From NCBI GenBank assembly GCA_017634355.1, contig JAGBNO010000032.1:1-33083 (forward strand): a stretch of 33,083 nt of DNA. The letters are read 5' to 3'. Position 1 is the first letter of the stretch, and every line of letters begins with the position of its first letter. The position numbers and the translations under genes were made by a program. Under the pieces are notes generated by a model. The model ran no database searches. It saw only the letters and a program-made list of their open reading frames with translations, and was not told where the DNA came from. Positions 15,833 through 24,650 of this stretch are shown piece after piece. Origin of the DNA: Lachnospiraceae bacterium (GTDB lineage Bacteria > Bacillota > Clostridia > Lachnospirales > Lachnospiraceae).

Positions 15833-15999
15833 ACTATTCAGAACCGCCCCCACTACAGAGCAAAAATTGATTTTCGATTGAATTATATCGATTAGAAATT
15901 AAATTTTGCGGGGTAAAACGTCCAGTGGCCTGGGCAAGGTAGAGAGGGGGTTCTGAATAGTTATCAACACTTAAAAAAAGCGGGTAGGCAACTATTCAG
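15833..15999. repeat. Intergenic inverted-repeat element, copy 1, with an extra third arm before murE
   Basis: ACTATTCAGAAC (15833-15844) and its exact complement GTTCTGAATAGT (15950-15961) bound about 130 bases, with further C/G pairing inside. The right end (15933-15962, starting GGCAAGG) is identical at 26 of 30 positions to 24586-24615, so this is a dispersed repeat. A third arm AACTATTCAG (15990-15999) is the exact complement of 15953-15962, so the middle arm can pair either left or right. The murE ribosome binding site (GAGGG, 16004-16008) begins five bases after the third arm. No open frame is present inside. Confidence 0.75.
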
Positions 16000-16012
16000 T
16001 GACGAGGGTAGC

Positions 16013-17485
16013 ATGAAATTACTGTCAGAATTATTACAGGGCTTTGACTATAGCATTGATAGCGGAACTATAGATGGTGCGGATATATCAGCGGTGGCAT
16101 ACGATTCCAGAAAGGCGTGCCACGGAGGGCTCTTCGTATGTATAAAGGGAGCCGCCTTCGATGGACATGAGTTTGCTGAAGAGGTGGCTCTTAAAGGAGT
16201 GAGGGCCATAGTGGCCGAGAGGCCCTTAAATCTACCCAAGAGAGACGACCTCACAGTTATTCTGGTGGAGGATAGCCGCTATGCCCTGGCTTTTATATCT
16301 GCGGCCTGGTTTGATCATCCCGCGGAAAGCTTAAAGGTCATAGGCATTACCGGAACCAAGGGCAAAACCACCAGCACCTACCTCGTGAAGTCCATGCTGG
16401 AGAAGGCCGGACACAAGGTGGGGCTCATAGGCACCATAGAGACTGTGATAGGAGATGAGCACAGGCCCGCCAAAAATACTACGCCTGAGTCATATTTGCT
16501 GCAGGAGGCCTTTGCGGAGATGCGGGAGCGGGGCATGGACAGCGTGGTAATGGAGGTCTCATCCCAGGCCCTAATGCTCCATAGGACTCAGGGCTTTATC
16601 TTTGACTATGGCGTATTTACGAATATAGAGCCCGACCACATAGGACCTAATGAGCATAAAGACTTTGAGGACTACCTAAGCTGCAAGGGCCGGCTCTTCA
16701 GGCAGTGCAGGGTGGGCATAGTGAATGGCGACGATAAGCACACCTTGAAGCTGCTCATGGGGCATAGCTGCGCTCTGGAGAGTTTCGGCATGGGAGATGA
16801 AAATGATATCCATGCCTCTGATGTGCACCTTATCAAAACGCCGGGCGCATTGGGCGTGGGCTTTGATATACACGGAAAGCTGGAGATGAAAAATGTGGAG
16901 GTATCCGCTCCGGGGCAGTTCAGCGTATACAATGCCTTATGTGCCATTGCCATAGCTAAGGATTTTGGAGTTCCAACGGACATTATGAGGGAGAGCCTGA
17001 AAGGTGTCCATGTGCGGGGCAGGATAGAGGCAGTAAAAGTTTCAGATGAATTCTCTCTCATGATAGACTATGCCCATAATGCCATGGCGTTAAAGAGCCT
17101 TCTGACCTCCTTAAGGGAATACGAGCCCGGGCGTCTCATCTGCGTCTTCGGCTGCGGGGGCAACAGGTCCAGAGAGCGCAGGTTTGAGATGGGTGAGGTT
17201 TCCGGACAGCTTGCCGACTTTACCATAATTACCTCGGACAATCCCAGATTCGAGGACCCTAAAGCAATTATGGAAGACATAGAGACAGGCATCAAAAAGA
17301 CAGCGGGAGAATACATAATGATAGAGGACAGGAAGGAGGCCATAGCTTATGCCATACATAATGGAAGGCCGGGGGATGTGATAGTGCTGGCTGGCAAAGG
17401 GCATGAAGACTATCAGGAGATAAAGGGCGTCAAACACGATATGGACGAGAGGGTGCTGATAAAGGAAATCCTGGAGGGAAAATGA
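16013..17485 (+). CDS. murE: UDP-N-acetylmuramoyl-tripeptide synthetase, MurE type, predicted meso-DAP specific
   Basis: A cytoplasmic ligase of 490 residues that adds the third stem-peptide residue to UDP-MurNAc-L-Ala-D-Glu with ATP hydrolysis. Visible: P-loop GTKGKTT (114-120), TTPE (156-159) in the substrate site, VMEVSSQAL (179-187), the carbamylated lysine in SCKGRL (K225), IDYAHN (351-356), FGCGGNRSRERR (379-390) and the specificity motif DNPR (409-412), which points to meso-diaminopimelate. It reads NIEPDHIGPNEHKDFEDYL where many MurE proteins have a shorter DHLDYHGT-type phrase. I recall this form in Clostridia, sometimes as a second MurE copy, so it may be a paralogue of the one in the main mur cluster. 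GAGGG precedes the ATG by four bases. It overlaps priA by 4 bases. Confidence 0.92.
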   Translation: MKLLSELLQGFDYSIDSGTIDGADISAVAYDSRKACHGGLFVCIKGAAFDGHEFAEEVALKGVRAIVAERPLNLPKRDDLTVILVEDSRYALAFISAAWFDHPAESLKVIGITGTKGKTTSTYLVKSMLEKAGHKVGLIGTIETVIGDEHRPAKNTTPESYLLQEAFAEMRERGMDSVVMEVSSQALMLHRTQGFIFDYGVFTNIEPDHIGPNEHKDFEDYLSCKGRLFRQCRVGIVNGDDKHTLKLLMGHSCALESFGMGDENDIHASDVHLIKTPGALGVGFDIHGKLEMKNVEVSAPGQFSVYNALCAIAIAKDFGVPTDIMRESLKGVHVRGRIEAVKVSDEFSLMIDYAHNAMALKSLLTSLREYEPGRLICVFGCGGNRSRERRFEMGEVSGQLADFTIITSDNPRFEDPKAIMEDIETGIKKTAGEYIMIEDRKEAIAYAIHNGRPGDVIVLAGKGHEDYQEIKGVKHDMDERVLIKEILEGK

Positions 17486-19713
17486 CTTTCGGGGCCGCAG
17501 GCATGAAATACGCAGACATAATCGTGGACATATCACATGAGAGGCTGGACAGGCCTTTCCAGTACCGCATCCCGCCAGCTCTTTTGGAAAAGGTGATCCC
17601 CGGCGTATGGGTTAAGATACCCTTTGGCAAGGGCAATAGGGAGATAAAGGGCTATGTGGTTTCCCTGTCGGAGAGGCCTGAGATCGATCCCGCCCGCATC
17701 AAAGACATACTGGATATTGCCTATGGCGCCGAGGCCCCATCGGCAGAGCGGCAGATGGTGGCACTGGCAGCCTGGATGAAAAGGCACTATGGAGGCACTC
17801 TCATACAGTCCTTAAAGGTGGTGCTGCCGGTCCGAAGGGCAGTCAGGATAAAGGAGAGGAAGACCCTTTGCCTCACTGTAAATGCGGATGAAGCTCTTGC
17901 AAAGGCGGAAGCATTTCAAAAAAAAAGAGCGGTTGCCAGGGCGCGGCTGCTCACGGCTCTTGCGGAAAATAATGAGATAGACTGGGCGCTTGTGCGGGAC
18001 AAGCTGAATATAGGCCAGTCTACGGTCAAGGATCTGGAAAAACTGGGCCTTCTTTGCATAAAAACCGAAAAAGTCCGAAGAAAGAGCGTTTTTTCCCCTG
18101 CACTAAAAGAATTTGCACTGAATGAAGCCCAGCAGGGCATAGTGGATAGCTTTAAGAGGGACTATGCGCTGGGGCTTAGGGAAACATATCTCATACACGG
18201 CGTAACGGGCTCTGGGAAGACAGAGGTATATATGGAGATTATCTCCGAGGTCGTGAGGCAGGGACGTCAGGCCATAATGCTGATCCCTGAAATAGCCCTG
18301 ACATTCCAGACCGTCATGCGTTTCATTTCCCGCTTTGGAGATAGGGTTTCATATATGCACTCAAAGCTATCCAAGGGGGAGCGCTATGACCAGTATATGA
18401 GGGCAAAGGAAGGGGAGCTGGACATAATGATAGGCCCCCGTTCTGCGCTTTTCACGCCTTTTCCGGATCTGGGGATCATAGTATTGGACGAGGAGCATGA
18501 GCACAGCTATAAGGCGGAGAATATGCCCCGCTATCATGCAAGGGAGGTGGCTATAGAGAGGGCCAGGCTCTCCAATGCCGCTGTGGTGCTAGGCAGCGCC
18601 ACTCCTTCCGTAGATTCATTTTTCAGGGCAAAGAGGGGTGAGTACAGGCTTTTTACGCTGGATAAGAGGGCTGCCGGTGGGGTGCTGCCCGTGACTTATG
18701 TGGAGGACCTGAGAAATGAGCTAAGGAAGGGGAACCGCAGCATTTTTTCAATGCGCCTTAAAGCCATGATGGAGGACAGGCTGAATAATAAGCAGCAGGC
18801 CATGTTGTTCTTAAACCGCAGGGGCATGGCGGGCTTCGTGAGCTGCAGGGCCTGTGGGCGCGTGTTTAAGTGCCCCCACTGCGATGTGTCCCTTTCGGCG
18901 CATAGAGATAAACGGCTAATATGCCACTACTGCGGATATGAGGAAAAACTTCAGGAAAAATGTCCGGAGTGCGGTTCTAAGTACATAGGGACCATGAGGG
19001 CGGGAACGGAGAAGGTAGAGGAAGAGGTTAAAAAGCTTTTTCCCTCTGCAAGGGTCCTGCGCATGGATGCAGATACGACTAAGAGTAAGGACGCATACGA
19101 AAAAATCCTCTCTGAATTTGCGGACCAAAAGGCCGATATACTGGTAGGCACACAGATGATAGTAAAGGGCCATGATTTTCCGGCTGTTACGCTGGTGGGG
19201 ATACTGGCGGCAGACCTCTCCCTATATGCCGCTGACTACAGGGCAGGGGAGAGGACCTTTGACCTATTGACCCAGGCCGCCGGCAGGGCCGGAAGGGCAG
19301 AACTGAAGGGCGAGGTGGTCATTCAAACCTATTCTCCTGAACATTACAGTATTGCGGCGGCAAAAAAGCAGGATTATAATGTCTTTTACGCTGAGGAGAT
19401 AGCCTTTCGCAAGCTTATGGAGTATCCTCCGGTATCGCACCTATTAAAAATCCTTATAGAGGACCGCTCGGAAGAGAGGGCAAACAGGGTGGCAGGGGAG
19501 ATAAGGGCGGTGATACCCGATGACAGGGACTTAAAGCTGATCGGCCCCGCACCCGACAGCTTGGCTATGCTAAAAGACCACTACCGCAGGGCGATTTACG
19601 TAAAGCATGCGGATTACGAAAGACTGGCCGATGTAAAGGATTTTATAGAGGCCTGGAGGCAGGGCGAGGGGGGAATGGAAGCCAGTGTGCAGTTTGACTT
19701 CGATCCACTGTAA
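17482..19713 (+). CDS. priA: Primosomal protein N' (replication restart helicase PriA)
   Basis: A 3'-to-5' DNA helicase that recognises stalled forks and reloads the replisome. The 743-residue protein has the amino-terminal fork-binding domain, Walker A GVTGSGKT (240-247), Walker B DEEH (336-339), and eight zinc-ligand cysteines (455, 458, 464, 467, 481, 484, 494, 497). The helicase C-terminal motifs VGTQMIVKGHDF and QAAGRAGR are also intact. The chosen ATG overlaps the murE stop (ATGA) and has GGAGGG just upstream, consistent with translational coupling. An alternative start at 17503 (MKYADIIVDI) matches the usual family amino terminus better but has a poorer ribosome binding site. Confidence 0.96.
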   Translation: MTFGAAGMKYADIIVDISHERLDRPFQYRIPPALLEKVIPGVWVKIPFGKGNREIKGYVVSLSERPEIDPARIKDILDIAYGAEAPSAERQMVALAAWMKRHYGGTLIQSLKVVLPVRRAVRIKERKTLCLTVNADEALAKAEAFQKKRAVARARLLTALAENNEIDWALVRDKLNIGQSTVKDLEKLGLLCIKTEKVRRKSVFSPALKEFALNEAQQGIVDSFKRDYALGLRETYLIHGVTGSGKTEVYMEIISEVVRQGRQAIMLIPEIALTFQTVMRFISRFGDRVSYMHSKLSKGERYDQYMRAKEGELDIMIGPRSALFTPFPDLGIIVLDEEHEHSYKAENMPRYHAREVAIERARLSNAAVVLGSATPSVDSFFRAKRGEYRLFTLDKRAAGGVLPVTYVEDLRNELRKGNRSIFSMRLKAMMEDRLNNKQQAMLFLNRRGMAGFVSCRACGRVFKCPHCDVSLSAHRDKRLICHYCGYEEKLQEKCPECGSKYIGTMRAGTEKVEEEVKKLFPSARVLRMDADTTKSKDAYEKILSEFADQKADILVGTQMIVKGHDFPAVTLVGILAADLSLYAADYRAGERTFDLLTQAAGRAGRAELKGEVVIQTYSPEHYSIAAAKKQDYNVFYAEEIAFRKLMEYPPVSHLLKILIEDRSEERANRVAGEIRAVIPDDRDLKLIGPAPDSLAMLKDHYRRAIYVKHADYERLADVKDFIEAWRQGEGGMEASVQFDFDPL

Positions 19714-19820
19714 GGAATAGTGGCGAGGACTGGAAACCCGGCGTTTGCGCAGGGGGCGGTGGAAGGAATTTAGCCCCGTGGAAAGAATTGAAGACGGTAG
19801 AAAGAGGGAAGTTTAAGAAG

Positions 19821-20297
19821 ATGGCATTGAGGCAGATTAGGACTATAGGTGATGAGATACTGACAAAAAAGAGCAAAGATGTAAAGGAGATGACGCCTAG
19901 ATTAAAAGAGCTTATCAAGGACATGTTTGAGACCCTTTACGACTTAAATGGAGTAGGGCTTGCGGCCCCGCAGGTGGGGATACTTAAAAAAATCATAGTA
20001 GTGGATGTGGAGGACGAGCCCCATGTTCTCATAAATCCGGAGCTTCTGGAGAGCAGCGGCGAGCAGACGGGCACAGAGGGCTGCCTTTCCGTGCCGGGGA
20101 AGTGCGGCACTGTCACGAGGCCCAACCATATAAAGGTGCGTTTCAAGAATGAGGATATGGAGACTGAGGAGATGGAGGCCACAGAGCTAATGGCCAGGGC
20201 TATATGCCATGAGATGGACCATCTCGTAGGCGAGCTTTACGTGGAAAAGGTTGAGGGTCCCTTAAGGGACCAGGAGGAAGAGGAGGAGGCCTCTTAA
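19821..20297 (+). CDS. def: Peptide deformylase
   Basis: Removes the formyl group from the initiator methionine of new proteins using a bound Fe or Zn ion. The 158-residue protein has all three motifs: GVGLAAPQVG (44-53), EGCLS (86-90) and HEMDH (130-134), whose Cys and two His hold the metal. I chose the ATG at 19821 because MALRQIRTIGDEIL matches the family start; an upstream in-frame TTG at 19788 adds 11 atypical residues. GAGGG is at 19804-19808, rather far. The acidic carboxy tail (QEEEEEAS) is dispensable-looking. It sits directly before fmt, its functional counterpart, with three bases between. Confidence 0.95.
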   Translation: MALRQIRTIGDEILTKKSKDVKEMTPRLKELIKDMFETLYDLNGVGLAAPQVGILKKIIVVDVEDEPHVLINPELLESSGEQTGTEGCLSVPGKCGTVTRPNHIKVRFKNEDMETEEMEATELMARAICHEMDHLVGELYVEKVEGPLRDQEEEEEAS

Positions 20298-20300
20298 GAC

Positions 20301-21236
20301 ATGCGCATAGTTTTCATGGGAACTCCCGATTTTTCAGTAGAGATACTGAAAGCCATATACGAAGCGGGGCATGATGTGGCCCTGGCAGTGGCACAGCCCG
20401 ATAAGAAGACGGGCAGGGGAAGGGAACTATCGGAGCCGCCCGTCAAGGTATATGCCAAAGGTGCGGGCATAGAAGTATTCCAGCCGGAAAGGATAAGGGA
20501 AGAGGCTTCCATAGAGGCGATTAGAATTAAGCGGCCGGAACTGATAGTGGTGGCGGCCTATGGCCAGATATTGCCGAAAGCCATACTGGATATACCGGAA
20601 TATGGCTGTATAAATGTGCATACCTCGCTTCTGCCTAAGTACAGGGGCGCATCGCCTATACAGCAGGCAATACTCAATGGGGATAAGATAAGCGGCGTCA
20701 CCATTATGCAGATGGACGAGGGCATGGACACGGGGCCCATACTACTGCAGCGCTCCATAGAAATAGCGGAAAAGGAGACAGGGGGAAGCCTGTTTGAGAA
20801 GCTGTCAAGGCTTGGGGCCGGCCTTTGCCTGGAGGGGATAGGGCTTTTGGCAGAGGGGAAGATAGAGGCCCTGCCCCAGGATGAGGCGAAAGCTACCTAT
20901 ACAAAGCTTATAAAGAAGGATGCGGGGAAGATAGATTTTTCGCTTTCGGCAATAGAAATAGAGAGGAAGATAAGGGCCTTCACTCCCTGGCCCAGCGCAT
21001 TTACCACATATAAAGGGAAAAAACTCAAGCTCTGGGCCGCAGATGCGCAGATGGGCGGCGCAGAGAAGACACAGGAAGCTGGAACTATCATAGCGATTAA
21101 AGATGGCATTTACGTACAGTGCGGCGAGGGCGTCCTGGCCATTAAGGAACTGCAGGCAGAGGGCAGAAAGCGCATGGATTGGAAGAGTTTTTTAAATGGC
21201 GTAAAGCTTGCGGAGGGGGACTGCCTCGGAGGCTGA
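20301..21236 (+). CDS. fmt: Methionyl-tRNA formyltransferase
   Basis: Transfers a formyl group from 10-formyltetrahydrofolate to methionyl-initiator tRNA, enabling initiation of translation. The 311-residue protein is full length. It shows the amino-terminal MRIVFMGTPDFS, the catalytic N105/H107 pair in INVHTS followed by LLPKYRGASP (110-119), and D143 in GMDTGP. The carboxy-terminal OB-like domain (about 205-311) begins DAGKIDFS. Its ribosome binding site (AGGAGG at 20284-20289) lies within the end of def, so translation of the two is likely coupled. Confidence 0.97.
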   Translation: MRIVFMGTPDFSVEILKAIYEAGHDVALAVAQPDKKTGRGRELSEPPVKVYAKGAGIEVFQPERIREEASIEAIRIKRPELIVVAAYGQILPKAILDIPEYGCINVHTSLLPKYRGASPIQQAILNGDKISGVTIMQMDEGMDTGPILLQRSIEIAEKETGGSLFEKLSRLGAGLCLEGIGLLAEGKIEALPQDEAKATYTKLIKKDAGKIDFSLSAIEIERKIRAFTPWPSAFTTYKGKKLKLWAADAQMGGAEKTQEAGTIIAIKDGIYVQCGEGVLAIKELQAEGRKRMDWKSFLNGVKLAEGDCLGG

Positions 21237-21260
21237 GGAGGCACAACAGAGGAGGAAATG

Positions 21261-21959
21261 ATGCACTATTATTACGACTGGACATATATCTTTGTGCTGA
21301 TAGGATTTTTCCTATCCCTGGGGGCATCGGCCCTAGTCAAGCTGACCTTCAGCAAGTATTCCGCAGTGCCTTCCGCCAGTGGCCGGACCGGCCGGGACGT
21401 GGCAGAGAGGATACTTATGGAGGAAGGCTTAAATGATGTAACGGTGCAGCATATAAGGGGGGATCTCACGGATAATTACAATCCGGGAAACCATACCGTA
21501 AACCTTTCAGATTCCGTATATGCTTCGAGTTCGGTGGCATCCCTTGGGGTTGCGGCCCATGAGTGCGGCCATGCCATGCAGCATGCCGGCGGCTACTTCC
21601 CGCTGACCCTCAGGCACACCATACTTCCGCTTGCGAATTTTGGGTCCACGGCAGGCATACCTATATGTCTTCTCGGAATGATCATAGGCGGTGCAGGCAG
21701 CACTATAGTTATGATAGGAATATGGGTCTTTTCTTTCGCGGTGCTCTTTCAGATAGTCACGCTGCCTGTGGAATTCAATGCGAGCCACAGGGCCTTAAAA
21801 AAACTGGAGCAGGACAGGATACTGTCGCCTGAGGAGTTAAAAGGGACCAGGGCTGTGCTGACTGCTGCGGCCCTAACCTATGTGGCCTCTGCGGCCGCCT
21901 CTATACTGCAGCTTCTGAGGCTAGTAATAATCTTTGGCGGGAACAGGCGGAGACGCTAG
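21261..21959 (+). CDS. Membrane zinc metallopeptidase, YugP family
   Basis: A 232-residue integral membrane protein. A first helix (about 8-28) is followed by a soluble stretch with the zinc-peptidase signature HECGHAMQH (100-108), then two or three more helices (about 118-170 and 205-228). This matches the zinc metallopeptidase family that includes Bacillus YugP, whose substrate is not established. Of two adjacent ATGs I prefer 21261, five bases after AGGAGG (21250-21255); the one at 21258 is only two bases away. It lies between fmt and rsmB, a placement that recurs in Clostridia. It ends in a basic NRRRR tail. Confidence 0.9.
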   Translation: MHYYYDWTYIFVLIGFFLSLGASALVKLTFSKYSAVPSASGRTGRDVAERILMEEGLNDVTVQHIRGDLTDNYNPGNHTVNLSDSVYASSSVASLGVAAHECGHAMQHAGGYFPLTLRHTILPLANFGSTAGIPICLLGMIIGGAGSTIVMIGIWVFSFAVLFQIVTLPVEFNASHRALKKLEQDRILSPEELKGTRAVLTAAALTYVASAAASILQLLRLVIIFGGNRRRR

Positions 21960-22030
21960 ATTTTGAAGGAAACAATATTGCATAAAGACTCTTCAGATAT
22001 TGCCAGAATCATCGCAATAGAGGAGGAAGT

Positions 22031-23398
22031 ATGAAAAAGGGCGCTGACGATACCAGGGCCATAGCGCTGGAGATACTCCTGTCCTGGGAGAAGGGCTTAA
22101 AGGAGGGCAGCGGGATTGGATCCTGCCGTCCGGACGGGGATGGGGATATCCATAAGGCCTATCAGAAAGCCAGCGATATTATAGGGGGAGCCCTTGCGAA
22201 GTATGGCTGGATGGAGAAGCGGGACAGGGGCTTCATAAAAAATATTGCCGAGGGGACTATAGAGCGGCTGCTTACGCTGGATTATGTAATCGACCGCTTT
22301 TCACGCATAAAGGCCGCTAAGCTTAAGCCCATTATACGCATGATAATAAGGATGGGGGCCTATCAGCTTCTGTTTTTGCCGGATATACCAAAGGCCGCAG
22401 TATGCAACGAGGCCGTGAAGCTGGCAAAGCATAAGCACTTTGACGGGCTTTCGGGCTATGTGAACGGAGTGCTGCGTAGCATCGGGCGCAGCAATATAGG
22501 CATAGATAGCATAGAAGAGCTCCCTTACCGCTATTCCATGCCGGAGTGGATAGTAGATAGATTATTAAAGACCTTTGGGCAGGAAAAGACCGTAGATATA
22601 CTTAAGGCATCCTTAGGGAGGAGGCCGCTTTTCATAAGGGTGAATGTCACGAGGACAGACAGGGAAAGGCTTATGGAGCGGCTTATACCGGAAGGGGCTG
22701 AGGCACTCATTCCAGACTGCTCATCCCTTCAGATAGATCTGCCCTTTGCATTGGAATTAAAAACAGCAGAGTCCCCCGGAGCCCTGCCCTCTTTCAGGGA
22801 GGGGCTTTTTTCTGTGCAGGATCTTAGCTCCATGGCCGTGGGGGCTCTTGCAAGCCCCAAGGAAGGGGAGAGGGTCCTGGACCTCTGCGCGGCTCCAGGC
22901 GGCAAGGCCTGCCATATAGCGGAGCTATTGTCCAACAGCGGATATGTGGAGGCAAGGGATATATCCCCCGCAAGGGCTGAAAGCATAAGCGAGAATAAGG
23001 AGAGGCTGGGGCTTGAAAATATCAGGGTGGAGATTTCCGATGCCCTGGAGGAGCCGAGGGGCACTGAGGAAAAATTCGACATAGTGCTTGCGGACCTGCC
23101 CTGCTCCGGACTTGGGGTAATGGGCAGGCGCAATGACTTAAAGTACAGGGTAAAACCTGAAGATATCCCTTCCTTACAAGCCCTGCAGAGAAAGATACTG
23201 CAAAATGCCCTTAGGTATCTTAAAGCCGGAGGAAGGCTAGTATATTCTGTATGCACTATTACAGAAGAGGAGACGGTGGAACAGAGCAGGTGGATAGAAG
23301 AAAACCTGCGGCTGCACAGGGATACGGAGAGACTGTTCCTTCCAGAGGCAGGAGGGATGGACGGTTTCTATGTGGCGGTATTTAAGGCTTATAAATAG
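22031..23398 (+). CDS. rsmB: 16S rRNA (cytosine(967)-C(5))-methyltransferase
   Basis: Methylates C967 of 16S rRNA with S-adenosylmethionine. The 455-residue protein has an amino-terminal NusB-like RNA-binding domain (about 45-150, with RDRGFIKNIAEGTIER) and a carboxy-terminal Rossmann methyltransferase. It shows the AdoMet loop LDLCAAPGGKA (283-293), the PCSG motif (C358) and the catalytic cysteine C408 in YSVCTI. Residues about 22-44 form an extra Gly/Asp-rich insertion near the start that I do not expect in shorter relatives. AGGAGG (22021-22026) precedes the ATG by four bases. It is followed 21 bases later by another rRNA methyltransferase gene, rlmN. Confidence 0.95.
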   Translation: MKKGADDTRAIALEILLSWEKGLKEGSGIGSCRPDGDGDIHKAYQKASDIIGGALAKYGWMEKRDRGFIKNIAEGTIERLLTLDYVIDRFSRIKAAKLKPIIRMIIRMGAYQLLFLPDIPKAAVCNEAVKLAKHKHFDGLSGYVNGVLRSIGRSNIGIDSIEELPYRYSMPEWIVDRLLKTFGQEKTVDILKASLGRRPLFIRVNVTRTDRERLMERLIPEGAEALIPDCSSLQIDLPFALELKTAESPGALPSFREGLFSVQDLSSMAVGALASPKEGERVLDLCAAPGGKACHIAELLSNSGYVEARDISPARAESISENKERLGLENIRVEISDALEEPRGTEEKFDIVLADLPCSGLGVMGRRNDLKYRVKPEDIPSLQALQRKILQNALRYLKAGGRLVYSVCTITEEETVEQSRWIEENLRLHRDTERLFLPEAGGMDGFYVAVFKAYK

Positions 23399-23419
23399 CA
23401 TTATGGGCGGGAGTGACAG

Positions 23420-24484
23420 ATGGCGGCTGACCTGAAATCTATGAACTTAGATGAACTTACGGAACTGCTGCGGGGGCTGGATGAGCCAGCATACAGGGCA
23501 AGACAGGTCTATAGCTGGCTGCATAAGAGGATAGCCCGCTCCTTTACTGAGATGTCTGACCTGTCCAAGGGGCTTCGCGGCAGGCTGGAGGCAGGCTATG
23601 ACGGCTGTTTTCTGAAGATTGCGGAGCATCTTAGATCCAAAAAGGACGGATGCGAAAAGTACCTCTTTGCCCTGCATGACGGAAATGTCATAGAGAGCGT
23701 GTTAATGCGCTACAGGGACTGGAATACGGTCTGTGTCTCATCCCAGGTCGGCTGCCGCATGGGCTGCAAGTTCTGCGCGTCCACTCTGGAGGGCTGTGTG
23801 CGCTCCTTAAGCGCAGGGGAAATGCTGGACCAGGTATATGCCATACAGAAAGATACAGGTGAGAGGGTAGGCGGCGTGGTAGTGATGGGCAGCGGGGAAC
23901 CGCTGGACAATTATGCGGAAGTCCTGAAGTTTATCCGTATATTATCGGGCAAGGACGGTTTGAACCTGAGCCAGAGATCCATTACCATAAGCACCTGCGG
24001 CATAGTGCCTGATATACTTAGGCTTGCGGATGAAAAGCTGGAGATCACACTTGCACTTTCCCTGCATGCGCCAAGTGACGCAAAGCGCAGGCGCATAATG
24101 CCCATAGCGACGAGATATACTATAGATGAGACCTTGAATGCCTGCGGGCATTACTTTGAGAAGACAGGCAGGAGGGTTACATTGGAATATGCCCTGCTCT
24201 CAGGATTCAATGATGGGAAAGAAGATGCGGAAGCACTCTCAAGCCTTGCGAAGAATATAAAAGCCCATGTGAACATCATTCCTGTAAATCACGTGCCCGA
24301 AAGGGATTTTGCAAGGTCTGATAAGGGGCGCATAAAGGAATTCCAGAATACGCTTATGCGGCGTGGCATAAGCGCCACGGTAAGGCGCAGCATGGGCGAG
24401 GATATATCGGGGGCCTGCGGGCAGCTGCGGCGCAGTTATTTGAAACAAGCAGTACAGTATGATACAATGACAGATACTGTATAA
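23420..24484 (+). CDS. rlmN: 23S rRNA (adenine(2503)-C(2))-methyltransferase / tRNA A37 methyltransferase
   Basis: A radical SAM enzyme that places a methyl group on C2 of A2503 in 23S rRNA and A37 of some tRNAs. The 354-residue protein has the iron-sulfur cluster motif C112-x3-C116-x2-C119 (GCRMGCKFCAS), the VVMGSGEPLDNY segment and ISTCGIVP. The second conserved cysteine is in ISGACGQL (about 333), and the other catalytic cysteine is in the loop before the cluster motif's partner strand. It follows rsmB closely on the same strand. The gap after it holds the second copy of the intergenic repeat. Confidence 0.96.
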   Translation: MAADLKSMNLDELTELLRGLDEPAYRARQVYSWLHKRIARSFTEMSDLSKGLRGRLEAGYDGCFLKIAEHLRSKKDGCEKYLFALHDGNVIESVLMRYRDWNTVCVSSQVGCRMGCKFCASTLEGCVRSLSAGEMLDQVYAIQKDTGERVGGVVVMGSGEPLDNYAEVLKFIRILSGKDGLNLSQRSITISTCGIVPDILRLADEKLEITLALSLHAPSDAKRRRIMPIATRYTIDETLNACGHYFEKTGRRVTLEYALLSGFNDGKEDAEALSSLAKNIKAHVNIIPVNHVPERDFARSDKGRIKEFQNTLMRRGISATVRRSMGEDISGACGQLRRSYLKQAVQYDTMTDTV

Positions 24485-24524
24485 GGACGAAATAAACCGG
24501 CCTGTTTTTGGAACTCATTCTATT

Positions 24525-24615
24525 ACTATTCAGAACTCCCTTGCATATAGTCATTTTTGACTGGCTTAAGCCGGTCAGTGACTCCGGCAAGGCGGAAAGG
24601 GGATTCTGAATAGTT
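24525..24615. repeat. Intergenic inverted-repeat element, copy 2, before stp
   Basis: ACTATTCAGAA (24525-24535) and TTCTGAATAGT (24604-24614) are exact complements and bound about 90 bases. Inside is a near-perfect 20-base palindrome (24558-24577, centred on TTAA). The right end is 26 of 30 identical to copy 1, and CAGTG lies at the same distance before it in both. Downstream, both copies are followed by TAGTT, 7-8 variable bases and CTTAAAAA. It occupies most of the 166-base gap between rlmN and stp. Confidence 0.75.
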
Positions 24616-24650
24616 GGCGGATTCTTAAAAAGGCCGATTGAGAGGAACGC

